In this document: one piece after another, positions 1 through 11,200 of the stretch
How the letters are laid out: each line of letters opens with the position of its first letter
Position numbering within the stretch: position 1 is the stretch's first letter
Assembly (NCBI GenBank): GCA_011799875.1
Contig: CM022303.1
Coordinates: forward strand, 423,330,483 to 423,394,482
From: Thinopyrum elongatum
Taxonomy: Eukaryota > Streptophyta > Magnoliopsida > Poales > Poaceae
DNA length: 64,000 nucleotides
Reading direction: 5' to 3'
Position numbers and translations under genes: made by a program
Notes under the pieces: model-generated
The model's input: the letters and a program-made list of their open reading frames with translations, nothing else
The model's database searches: none
What the model was told of the DNA's origin: nothing

Positions 1-445
1 CCAACAGTAATTTGTGGACCCATCGTGTGCTATTTTCTCGAGAGAAGCCACTAGTGAAATCTACGGCCCCCGGGTCTATCTTTTATCATATTGCTTTCCG
101 ATCTATTTTTCATCGCATTTGTTTTTAGATCTATTATTCCAAAAACCCAAAAATACTTTGCTGCACTTTTTATTTGCATCTTTTATTTCGCGTTTTATTT
201 AGATCTATTTATCCAAACACATACAAAACAATCTATCTTTTTACCGAGGAGGGATTGACAACACCTCTTACACGTTGGGTTGCGAGGATTTGTTCTTTGT
301 GTGCAGGTACCGTTTACATAGTGTTGCTTGGTTCTCCTACTGGATTGATACCTTGGTTTCATAACTAAGGGAAATACCTACCGTAGTTGTACTACATCAT
401 CCCTTCCTCTTTGGGGAAATACCGACGCAGTTTCAAGCCGCATCA
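1..445 (+). repeat. Element A 5' LTR, 3' portion
   Basis: It is nearly identical to 28328-28772 and ends in ...AGCCGCATCA just before the primer site. The rest of this LTR lies left of the window, so the left TSD of element A cannot be read. Confidence 0.9.
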
Positions 446-456
446 AAAGGAATTTA

Positions 457-474
457 TGGCGCCGTTGCCAGGGA
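457..474 (+). other. Element A primer binding site (tRNA-Asp type)
   Basis: TGGCGCCGTTGCCAGGGA lies 11 bases after the LTR end. It is complementary, apart from one mismatch, to the 3' end of plant tRNA-Asp (from memory of that tRNA). This type of primer site is common in Triticeae gypsy elements. Confidence 0.75.
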
Positions 475-697
475 GACATCATCAACATCTATCAGGTTCC
501 TAATCACAAATCTCATCTCCTTGCAATTTACATTATTTTCCATTTGCCTCTCATTTTCATCTCCCTCACTTCACAAAAAAAATTCCTTTTTATTTGCCTT
601 CTTTTTGTTTGCCTTTTTCTCGTTCGATCTTTTGTTTGCTTGTGTTGCCATGTGCCTTCTATTTCCTTGCATCTTCGCTTGCTAAAAATCTATTGAT

Positions 698-1524
698 ATG
701 GATCCCCATCCACTTGCTAATCTTTTTAAAAGATCCAATCATGATGAACCAATTGCTAGTGAGTCAACTGCACTAGATTATCTTTATGAAGTTTTGCTTG
801 AGATTCGTGAATCTGAAAATTGTGATGAAGAAATTTATAAAGTGATTCATGGTAGCTCCTTGAATGAAAATCATGATTGCAATTATTTTACTATAAATTC
901 TATTAATGTCAATTGTGCTAATAATATGCAAAGCTAGAAGCTTGGGGATGCTAATTTTGATATGTCCGCTACTTATTGCAATGATCATGATTGGGGTGAT
1001 TCTTCTTATGATCTTGAAAATTTATTTAAGCCTCATGATGAATATGTTTGCGGTAATATTGAAAGTGGGTTTGGAAGAGTTCCAACTTTAGGTAATAATG
1101 ATCCCACTACTTTGGAGAATGATCAATCTTATGAAATTTTAGATAAAAGTGGGTTTGGAGAGGTCCTTACTTTATTTGATGATAATCCCACTATTTGGAA
1201 GAGTGTCAACGTTGCATGCATGTGGATCATGTAGAGAATATGTTATGTGATAGCTATATTGTTGAATTTGAATATGATCCCACATGTAATTATTATGAGA
1301 TAGGGAAATATGGTTGTAGAAATCTTCATGTTACCAAATTACCTCTTGTTATGTGGAGATTGTCTATGTTTTATTCTTCTTCCTTGCATATGCTAGTTTT
1401 TGTTTGTCTTGATAATTTGTTTGCCTATAAAATTCCTATGCATAGGAAGTATGTTAGACTTAAAAGTGTTTTTCATGTGCTATATGATGCTCTCTACGTG
1501 TTTCAGTTACTACCTTTCCTGTGA
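698..1524 (+). pseudogene. Element A acidic ORF of unknown function, broken
   Basis: The frame opens at ATG 698 and would give about 275 residues. A TAG at 935-937 and a frameshift near 1200 break it, but the same style of sequence continues throughout: rich in Asp, Glu, Asn and Tyr with few basic residues. Two imperfect internal copies share SGFGxVxTL followed by a Pro-Thr pair about six residues on (near 1065-1110 and 1150-1195). I see no zinc knuckle, protease, RT or integrase motif and do not recognise a family. It lies where gag normally sits, straight after the primer site, so it may be a highly diverged gag or a filler ORF. The damage looks recent relative to the coding character. Confidence 0.5.
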
Positions 1525-2573
1525 GCATCATTGAAATCTCCAGCCTGTCTTAATGGCTATAAAGAAAGAGCTTGTTGGGAGGCAACCCAATGAATAAAAA
1601 TTATTTTTCTATTTTTATTTATGTTTTTGTGTGTTTGCACAATTATGCCTCTGTTATGATTGTGTTTTTAATGTTTTAATTAGTATTTGTGCCAAGTAAA
1701 GCCTTTGAGATAGCTTTGGTGATAGTTGATTTGATCTTGTTGGAAAACAAAAACTTTTGCGTACAGTAGTAGAATTTTGTAAAATAACAGAAGCGACTAA
1801 AAATTCTGAATTATTTACACAAGATTGATACACAAATTTCCTCTGTTGTCTTAATTTTTCAGAATCTTTGGAGTTACATAAGTATGAGAACAATTCTCAT
1901 CTTTACAGACTATTCTGTTTTTGACAGATTCTATTTTCTTTGCATTGTGTGCTTATTTTGATGAATCTATGGATTGTATCGGGGGGTATAAGCCATGGAA
2001 AAATTAGAATACAGTATATATAATGCAGGATTTACAACAGTACTTAAAGTAAAGATTGGTTTTCTTATGCTAACGGATCTCACGAAGTTTTGTTAAGTTT
2101 TGTGTGATTGAAGTTTTCAAGTTTTGGGTGAGATCACGATGGATGAAGGAATAAGGAGTGGCAAGAGCCTAAGCTTGGCGATGCCCCATGGCACCCTAAG
2201 TTAATAGTCAAGGAGAACCAAGCAACTAAGCTTGGGGATGCCCCGGAAGGCATCCCCTCTTTCTTCTAACGACCATCGGTATTTTACTTGGAGCGATATA
2301 TTTATTCTTCACATATCATGAGTTTTGCTTGGAGTGTCTTGTATTATATGAGTCTTTGCTTATTTTGTTTTTTAGTTTGTCACAAGTATCCTTTCTGGAC
2401 ACACCTATTTGAGAGAGCAAAAATTATGCTATGATTTATTAGAATTTCTCTATATGCTTCACTTAAATTTTTTGAGCTATGAAATTGCTATAGTGCTTCA
2501 CTTATATCTTTCTTAGCACGGTGTGCCTTAATATTTTTGAAGAAATACTCTCATGCTTCACTTAGATTAATTT
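1525..2573 (+). other. Element A internal non-coding region with hairpin
   Basis: AT-rich, no credible ORF. It holds two AAGCTTGG-type motifs (2171-2184 and 2228-2241) resembling the sequence abutting the 3' LTR of this element. The second forms the left arm of a perfect 9-bp hairpin at 2234-2257 (arms GGGGATGCC and GGCATCCCC, loop of 6). Confidence 0.6.
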
Positions 2574-2578
2574 GAGAG

Positions 2579-4791
2579 TGTAACATCCCAAAATTTTCCA
2601 AATTTTGGAATGTTAATAAATAAGTAATATTATATGAATTGCTTCAATTTTCACGGGAATTTAAAACTTTTGAGTCCTTGTTTATACTTTTTCAAACCAT
2701 GTTAAAAAAATTGGATAACATTTTTGTCCAATAAAGAAAATATGGTTGGCAAAGTTATTCAATAATTCAAAGGGCATTCAATTCTTTTGGAATATTTTGA
2801 AACCATATTCAAATATGTGAGTGAGAATAAAATGACTCTCTCAAATGTGGTGGATGAATATTCCATTTGGAGTTCTTTGCATTTATGAGTTTCATTGGAA
2901 TTGGACCTTATATGGAATTTTAATGCCATTTAAATATTTCCAAATTATTCAAATAAAATTTAATGAGAGGAGATAATGTGACTTCTCCAGAAATATATTT
3001 GGAAATATTTAGTACGGCACAATGATCATTTTGTGAAATTGCAAAACGCAAAATTGATTTTTTTGAGTAAATCAATTATGTCCATAAAGCATTAATAGCA
3101 GTTTGTGCACAAAAATGTATTTTATTAAATTCTGAAGCTAATTTTCTTGGACTCTAAATAATATTGTCACTAATGTAAACATTTTTATTATTTGTTTTAA
3201 ATAAACTTTTTGTGCACGTACTTATGTACGTAATTATATTTCAATCCTAATTCCTAAACTCTAGCTTGACCCAGTCCATTCTCTCTCTCTCTCTAAATCT
3301 CGCACAGGCGCGAGGCAACAGTACAGCACAGCTCACCTTGTTTTTTTTCCCTTGCCTTTTCCATTTGGGCCAATTTCTCCCACTACGGCCCATATCTTTT
3401 CAGCCCAACCGATGGTCATCTTCCTCCTCTCATCATTACAGGAATATGAACAGCAACAACCATGGACGCTTGTACCTCGATCCCTCCCCTCCTCTCCCTC
3501 TCCCAACCCACTAAGCCCCAGAATCGGTTCCCCTCGCCTCCCACGACCCCTCCCCTGTAGTAGTGCGCCTTAATGCACGCCCTAATGGCCATTACCACTC
3601 GGAAAACAACGGCCATTAACGCCATAAAATCCGGCGACGTTCCACTCACATCCGACCTCCCCTGACCCTCTATAAAAGCCCTAGACGTCTCCCATAAGCT
3701 CCTCAACCAAAGCCCTCTCCCTGTGAGAGCCCTTCCCCTCTCATTCGACAGGAATCTCTCGTCGGAGTTCTGTACATCAGCCGCCGTCCGTCGAAGATTA
3801 CATCGCCGTCCGGGCATCCTAGGTCCTGTTCTTTCTTTCTTTATTCAACCCACATCATATGCTTCCTTTTGAAATTTTAATTCATCTATTTTCATCACCG
3901 GAGCACGCTGTACAGGACCTCCTCGTTTGCCGGTCGCAGTGCACAATTCCGGCAACCTCTCACCGTGTGTACAGGAAGCAATCGACACCCACGACTTGTT
4001 CACGTGGTTCGCCTCATCGTCCTATGCAATGTTCCGCAAACTTCCTTAGCCGGGGCACGCCCGAGCCACCGTCTTCCTCGTCGTCGGCGACCAACTCCGG
4101 TGAGCTCTCTCTAAATCCCGTAATTTTTTTTCAGAAAAATATCCAAACTTTGGAAATTCATATCTCCTAAACCGTATGTCCGATTTTAACAAATAAGATA
4201 TCCCCGGATTCGTTGGAACCTGTAGTTTATTATAAATATATATTAATTCACTTTTGAGCAATCAATAATTTAGTTTAGATTTAAATACGAATTTGAGTAA
4301 TTTTGCTATATTTTTTATTCTGTAAATCATATAAAAATGTTTTATATATGAAAATGGACATTAGGACATCACCTTTCTATTGGAACTCATGGATTAATTC
4401 TCCAACATAGTTTAGACGCTATTTTGTCATCAACACTTTAATTTGAACTTCTTTAATCATCGTTTAATAACTTCGTTGAACTAATATTTAATCCTTAGAT
4501 AAATCTAATAAGAAAATCTCTATAACACCTTTTTGGTCATATGTTACAACCACAAAAATTTGGAGTTAGTAAATTATTAATTACAATTCGCTAAACTCAT
4601 ACGTCTTTCAATTCCCATAGTCGACCATAGTCTAATATTCTAAATAGTTTCTTTATGAAAACTTTGTTATCAAACCTTGTCTCTCAATCATTGTATATAT
4701 TGGCACCATGATCTTCACTTGAACCAAGTTTACCCACCCTAGAATAAAATCTATGAGATATTCCCATTCAAAGAAACTTCTTATCACAACC
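2579..4791 (+). repeat. Element B 5' LTR, first part
   Basis: Aligns almost base for base with 22099-24310 of the 3' LTR until element C interrupts it. It ends with the TSD CAACC (4787-4791). The stretch 3416-3817 is GC-rich and open on the minus strand, but I see it as LTR sequence, not a gene. Confidence 0.9.
3671..3677 (+). promoter_or_regulatory. TATA box of element B 5' LTR
   Basis: TATAAAA within a CT-rich then GC-rich context; the same box is at 23195-23201 in the 3' LTR. Transcription would start about 30 bases downstream, giving a U3 of about 1.1 kb. Confidence 0.6.
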
Positions 4792-5142
4792 TGAAAGTGC
4801 AACTAATTCCTGGGTGGTTTTGGTAATTCATAACAATATATAGCTCATTGAACTAATATCCATTCAAGTTGATTATTTCAGAAAGTTCAATGATCGGCAA
4901 TGGCATGGACTAGAGATGTGGACCCCTCAAAATACTAAGGACAAATATTGGCAAAAAATCAAGACTCTTCATTTCTATTTTAGTAATCCAAGATCACATT
5001 GAGTCTATACGAAAAGCCAATACTATTAAAAGGGGATGAGGTGCTGCTTAATGGTCTACTTGCTCAAAATGCTTAGTGATATGCTCCAATGCCCTCAACC
5101 ACTCTCTCAATTCCAGATATGTCCTAAACCTAAAGTCAAACT

Positions 5143-5600
5143 CGGCCCCACCGATTTGATCTATCCAGCGCCACCGAGTTCTTTTGACATAGCCATAGCC
5201 AGAAACCCTAATCAGTTTGGTCTCACCGATAGGTGTCTCGGTCTCACCGAGATGGCAATGCAAACTCTCTGTTTCCCTTCATAACATTTCGGTCTTACCA
5301 AGATGAGTGATCGGTCTCACCAAGTTCGCCTTGCAAACTCTCTGTTGCCTGTTGCAACTATTTCGGTCTCACCGAAATGTGCAACCGGTCACACCGAATT
5401 TGCGTGACCAATTCTCTGTTTGCTCATTGCTGAAATCGGTCTCACCGAGTTCGTGCAATCGGTCACACCGAGATGAGGTTTTGCCCTAACCCTAGCACAT
5501 CAGTCCCATCCAGTTGAATATATCGGTCCCACCGAAAATCCTAACGTTCACATTTTGAATTGAATCGGTCTCACCGAGTTCTTCTATTCGGTCTGACCGA
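5143..5600 (+). promoter_or_regulatory. TCGGT-N3-ACCGA palindrome array in element C U3
   Basis: About thirteen exact or near copies of the interrupted palindrome TCGGTNNNACCGA, for example 5436-5448. They tend to come in pairs about 21-26 bases apart, with the pairs recurring about every 72-75 bases together with a CAAACTCTCTGTTT-like spacer. The array lies directly upstream of the TATA box, where U3 enhancer sites are expected. The same array is in the 3' LTR and both LTRs of D. Binding of a protein is inference. Confidence 0.75.
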
Positions 5601-5642
5601 GTTGGGTCAAATGTGTGTAACGGTTAGATTTTGTGTGGAGGC

Positions 5643-5650
5643 TATATATA
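5643..5650 (+). promoter_or_regulatory. TATA box of element C 5' LTR
   Basis: TATATATA followed by a CCCCTCCACC pyrimidine stretch. It is conserved in all four LTR copies of this family here (17884-17891, 39319-39326, 60816-60823). Confidence 0.7.
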
Positions 5651-6451
5651 CCCCTCCACCCCCTTCTCTATTAAAGAGAGAGCCATCAGAACGTGCCTAC
5701 ACTTTCACTACTCATTTTCTGAGAGAGAACCACCTACTCATGTGTTGAGACCAAGACATTCCAATCCAACCACAAGAATCTTGATCTCTAGCCTTCCCCA
5801 AGTTGTTTTCCACTCAAATCATCTTTCCACCATAGCCAAATCTATGAGAGAGAGTTGAGTGTTTTGGAGACTATCATTTGAAGCACAAGAGCAAGGAGTT
5901 CATCATCAATACATCATTTATTACCTTTTGGAGAGTGGTGTCTCCTAGATTGGTTAGGTGTCACTTGAGAGCCTCCGACAAGATTGTGGAGTTGAACCAA
6001 GGAGTTTGTAAGGGCAAGGAGATCGCCTACTTCGTGAAGATCTACCCGAGTGAGGCAAGTCCTTCGTGGGCGATGGCCATGGTGGGATAGACAAGGTTGC
6101 TTCTTCGTGGACCCTTCGTGGGTGGAGCCCTCCGTGGACTCGCGCAGCCGTTACCCTTCGTGGTTTGAAGTCTCCATCAACGTGGACGTACGATAGCACC
6201 ACCTATCGGAACCACGCCAAAAATCTTCGTGTCTACATTGCGTTTGCCTTCTCCAAACCCTTCCCTTTACCTTCATATGAAATGTTTTACTTTCCGCTGC
6301 TATACTCTTAGAATTGCATGTGTAGGTTGATTGCTTGACGTGTGCTAAGGTGCTAAAATATGCCAAGACTTAAAATTGGGAAAAGGCTAGATTTTTATTT
6401 GGTCAAGTAGTCTAATCATCCCCCCTCTAGACCTACATTCGATCCTACAAG

Positions 6452-6463
6452 TGGTATCAAAGC
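6452..6463 (+). other. Element C primer binding site (tRNA-iMet type, one mismatch)
   Basis: TGGTATCAAAGC two bases after the LTR. The usual initiator-Met primer site is TGGTATCAGAGC, which element D retains exactly. Confidence 0.85.
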
Positions 6464-8279
6464 TTTGGTCTCCATTTGCCTTGATTTCCATAGCTTTGAT
6501 GATCATAGCCTTGGTTTCACAACCTAGGAGAGTATGGCGTCTAGCGAGGGAAATTACCACCGTAGAGGTACTAATTTTGCTAGTTGGAAGCATAAGAAGA
6601 AAATGCATATTCTTGGACATAACCCCTCCATTTGGGCTATTGTGTGTGTTGGTTTGCAAGGTGAATTCTTTGAAGATGGAAGAGAACCGAATCGTGAAGC
6701 AACCGAGGAAGAATTGAAAATGTTGCAATACAACGCTCAAGCTTGCGATATCCTCTTCAACGGATTGTGCCCCGAAGAATTCAACAAAATCAGCCGTCTT
6801 CAGAATGCAAAGGAAATTTGGGATACTTTGGTTGATATGCACGAAGGTACCGAGTCCGTCAAGGAATCCAAATTGGATGTGCTTCAAAGTCAATGTGACA
6901 AGTTCAAAATGAAGGATGGTGAAGGTGTCGCTGAAATGTACTCTAGGCTTGCTCTCATTACAAATGAGATTGCCGGCTTAGGAAGTGAAGAGATGACCGA
7001 CAGATTCATCATCAAGAAGATCCTAAGAGCCTTGGATGGAAAATATGATACCGTGTGCACATTGATCCAAATGATGCCCAATTACAAAGATCTCAAGTCA
7101 ACGGAAGTCATTGGTAGAATTATTGCTCATGAGATGTCACTCAAGGATAAAGAAGAGCTTCACAACAAGTCTAGTGGTGCTTACAAAGCTTCATGTGATG
7201 CTCCTACATCATCAAGTGAGAAACAAGTTTTCAATGAAGAATTGAGCCTAATGGTGAAGAACTTCAACAAATTCTACAAGAGTAGAAGCAAAGAGAAAAG
7301 TTCCAAGTCAAGGTCCTGCTATGACAAGAGATTTTCTAGTCGTGAACAAAATTGCTACAATTGTGGAAGACCCGGATACTATTCCAATGAGTGTATGGCT
7401 CCCTACAAAAGAAGAGAAGACTCACCTAAAAGGAGGAGTAAAAGAGAGGAATCACCTCCAAGAGAGAGGAGGAGTAGAGATGATCGTTATGAACGAAGAT
7501 CCTCTCGCAGAAGCAAGGATTCGGAAAGGAAGGACAAGTCATCAAAGAGCTACACAAGACGAAGACATCAAGCTCATGTTGGTGAATGGGTATCCGGTTC
7601 CGACTCCGAACACCACTCCGAGAGAAGTTATCACTCCGACTCCGAACATACTCAAGATGAAGGTGTTGTCGGTCTTGCACTTGTGTCATCCAACTCCTAC
7701 GACATATTTGACTCACCAAATGAAGGGATTGGAAGATGCTTCATGGCTAAAGGCCCCAAGGTATCACACCCCGAGTATGTTGATTTCAATAGTGATGATA
7801 ATGATTTGCTAGGTGATGATGATTTACTTGTTGACAACTCTAGTGACGAAAACTATGATGAAATTGCTGTTAATCATGCTAATCAAGATGAAACAAATGA
7901 AAATGATAAGAAGGAGATTCAGCGTCTAACTAAATAATTAAACACTCTTAAGTTAGCTCATGAAACTACCTTAGAGGATCATCGAGAGCTTTTAAAGACT
8001 CATGCGAAGCTACGCTTTGAAAAGCTCAATCTAGAGCAAGAGCATGGGTTCTTAAAAGCAATCAATGATGATCTTCGTAAGAAAAGTTCTTCTTACATTG
8101 CCAAGCGTTTACTCTTGTCCACTTACATGCCACAAGTAAAATCTAGCAACAAGAGCAAGAAAGATTCTTCTTCTAGTAGTAACAATAATCATGTTAAATC
8201 CAATATTGTTGCTTCTAGTAATTCTCTTGATTCCACTAATGATTCTCTTAGCCAAGTTACACTTGAGCAAAAAAATAGC

Positions 8280-11200
8280 TGTAACATCCCCAGATTACTC
8301 CATCTTAGTTAAGCTAGTTAACTTGCCTTGTCATCATGATCATTCTAAACAAATTGCAATTAGGAAATAATTCAACCTCAATTCAAAATTCAAAATGCAA
8401 GTCAATTAATTATTTCTTCAATCAGCAAAATAATAATGTTCATAGTATTGCAAATAATCCCAGAACAATTATAAAAATAAAACTAACATTAAGTGAATTC
8501 CCAAATTGCCCCTGGAAATTGATTAGTGATCCAGTAGCATTTAAATATGCCCTTCTCCATTTTTCAAAATTTCTAGACAATTCCTCTTGTCCCCAAAATA
8601 ATTGTGGCACTGCCTAAATATGGGTTGGAATTAAGGGGCCAAGTCCCATATTTTTCCTAGCTCATCTTGATGCCCTAAATAATTATGTTAACTTCTCTGT
8701 TAATAAATAAAACAGAAAAACAGAATTAAAGAACAGGGGCAGAGCTTACCTGACTACTGGGCCGAGCCGGCCCAGCCCACTCCCCCACCTACCTCTCCCT
8801 CCGTGTCGTCGTCTCCTTGGACGACTGCGCCTCCGCCGGCCGCAGCTCGACATGCCGACGTGCATGCAGCCCCGAGAAGATAAGGCCGGCCTCCCGTTCT
8901 TCCCCTCTGGACCCCTTTCTCCATTCTTCCCTCTCCTCTCCCTCTCGCGCTCGCTTACTCTCCCTCTCTGTTGCTCCCTTGCTTAGATCCACCCCGCCCG
9001 AGCGCCACCGCCGCCGCGAGCGCTGCTGCCCCACGGCCACTGTCGACCCCGCGACCCGCCGTACTGCTCAGGAGCTTCACCGGCCTCCCCCTCTTCTCCT
9101 GGAGCTCTCAGGTGAAGCCGGGAGCCACCGCAAATGCCGGATGCCGCCGCCCCCTTTCGTCTCTGCTTCGACGCTCGCCGGCAACCTCGAGCACCTCTGC
9201 TGCTCCAAAACTGTCACCGGCCTCCGTGTGCCACCACGTGAGCTCCTTCCCCCTTTCATTCCCCCCTAGCGCTGTGGTTTCTCACCGTAGCTAGCTGTCA
9301 CTGCCGCCACGTTCTACCATCTGCCATTGCCGGTGTTGAGCTCGGCACAGAGCTGCCCGAGCCTCTCCGCCTTGTCCCACAAGCTCCTGGCGCCCATAGT
9401 GATCCGCCTAGCCGCGTAACTCGCTCGGAAATGGCCCGGAGCCGCGAATCCGACCACACCCGTATGCCACCGCTGCCTCCCCTCTACGCCGGCGATGTTT
9501 CTGACCACGACAGGCCGTGCCAACACTCGCGTTGGATGCGGCGCTCCCTCCTTGTTCGAACGCCGCAAGATGCATGCAAAACAACCCATCGTAGCGCATT
9601 TCCGGCCATCTCCGGCGATCGGCCGCCGCACGCAGGCTCGCCAGAGCAACTCTGGTGGCGTCGCTGACCTGGCGTGGCCTGGGGCCCGCCCAGGGTCGCT
9701 GACGAGTGGGCCTCGCCGCGTGTTTGACCAGGTTGACCAAGTCAACGCTGGTTATTGTTCACCCACTACGAATGACATGTGGGGCCCCCCTCTATTAACT
9801 AGTTAAATAATCTGATTTTAAATAAAACCTAATCTAATCAGTTAATTAGTCACTGACATAGGGCCCCACCTAGTTAATTAACTCTGTTAATTTGTTAGTT
9901 AGCCCACTGTCTATGACAGGTGGGTCCCGCAGGTCAGGTTTGACCTGGTCAGCGTCCTGTTGGCTGCTGACATCGTCAATATGTCATGCTGATGTCATTA
10001 ATCATTTTCAATAATTCTGTTAAATAAATAAATCCAGAAATACTCAAATCTTTGAAAATTCGCAGAAAATAAAACGTAGCTCAGATCGAAAAACTTTCTA
10101 CATGAAAGTTGCTCAGAACGACGAGACAAATCCAAATATGCCCTTCTCATACCTGTCACATGCCTCTAGCATGATGAACATGGAACATTCCTCTCTGTTT
10201 CATCTGTCCGATAATCAACACTCCCGGATAATTTCCCGCTCCCACTAACTTGCGTAGAACTGATTTAGAGCACCTCTTGAATAACGTGCTACCATGCTAT
10301 GCTTCTGTGATTGCTTTTACTGCCGTGTATTTATTTGTTTCCTCCCCCTCTTCTCTCTCGATAGACCCCGAGACCGATGAAGACCCGATGATCATCTACC
10401 TCGTCGAAGACCAGTTGGTGTTTGCAAAGCAACCAGGCAAGCACCCCCCTTTCTGAACATGCCTATATCACCTATTCTCTTCTCTCTTATGCCTGCATTA
10501 GAATTGCTGCTGCTACTGCTTTATCTATTCTGATGCATAGCCTGTTTATTGTAACCTGCTTTTGTTACCTATCTGTTTATCCTAAATTGTTTAGTATAGG
10601 CTGGGTAGAGACCCATCAGAGACCCCCACTTTCTCCTGACTGCCCCGCTGGATTATTAGAAGACCCGATCTACGGGATCAAAGACCAGGCCCCGGCACCG
10701 CACACCACTTCCCCCTTAGTTGCTCGACACTACTGGTTTACTATCGAGTGCCGAGGGTGATACCTCGTCAGCACTTCTGATGATAACCTTGTAGGTTAGT
10801 TAATCGGTCGTGGCCAGCGAGGGTGATTCCTCCTACACCACCCCCGATAATGACGTCGTCGTGCAACTTCTCAAGAGTGGACCTCGAGGGTGATTCCTCC
10901 TTCGTTCACCTTGACGATAACATCAGGTGGAATTCCATCGAGGGTAATTCCTCAGGGTTCCCCCTTGGTGTTAGACACACAGTTACTATTGTTACTATGA
11001 CTTTACACCGAACCATGTTACTAAAGACAGGTCGGCCCTGAGGGGTACCCGCGCGAGCTTAATTGCGAGTGATGTGGAATCGGGTTGACCTGGAGGTTGC
11101 CCAAGAGTTGAATACGAGGCGTGGCCGGGCATTCTTAGCCCTTGCCGCAAGTCCTCGAGACGGGGCGACGGGGTCACATCTTTTGTGAGTCTCTGCTCGT

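Larger units (their letters stand above)
4792..6449 (+). repeat. Element C 5' LTR (1658 bp)
   Basis: TG...CA boundaries, paired with 17033-18664. The 3' copy lacks about 26 bases that are present here (near 6090-6118). The U3 holds the palindrome array and TATA box listed separately. Confidence 0.93.

Noticed and set aside
3416..3817. 133-aa minus-strand ORF in the B 5' LTR, also open at 22955-23371
   Set aside because: Open in both copies because LTRs are duplicates; composition follows GC-rich LTR promoter sequence and no motif is visible.
5143..5600. Regular short repeats resembling a CRISPR array
   Set aside because: Units are palindromes in a plant LTR with variable arms and spacing, and they recur in four LTRs. 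Not a CRISPR.
8789..9806. Overlapping long ORFs on both strands in H
   Set aside because: GC-rich LTR sequence with few stops; low-complexity Pro/Arg/Ser proteins without domains.
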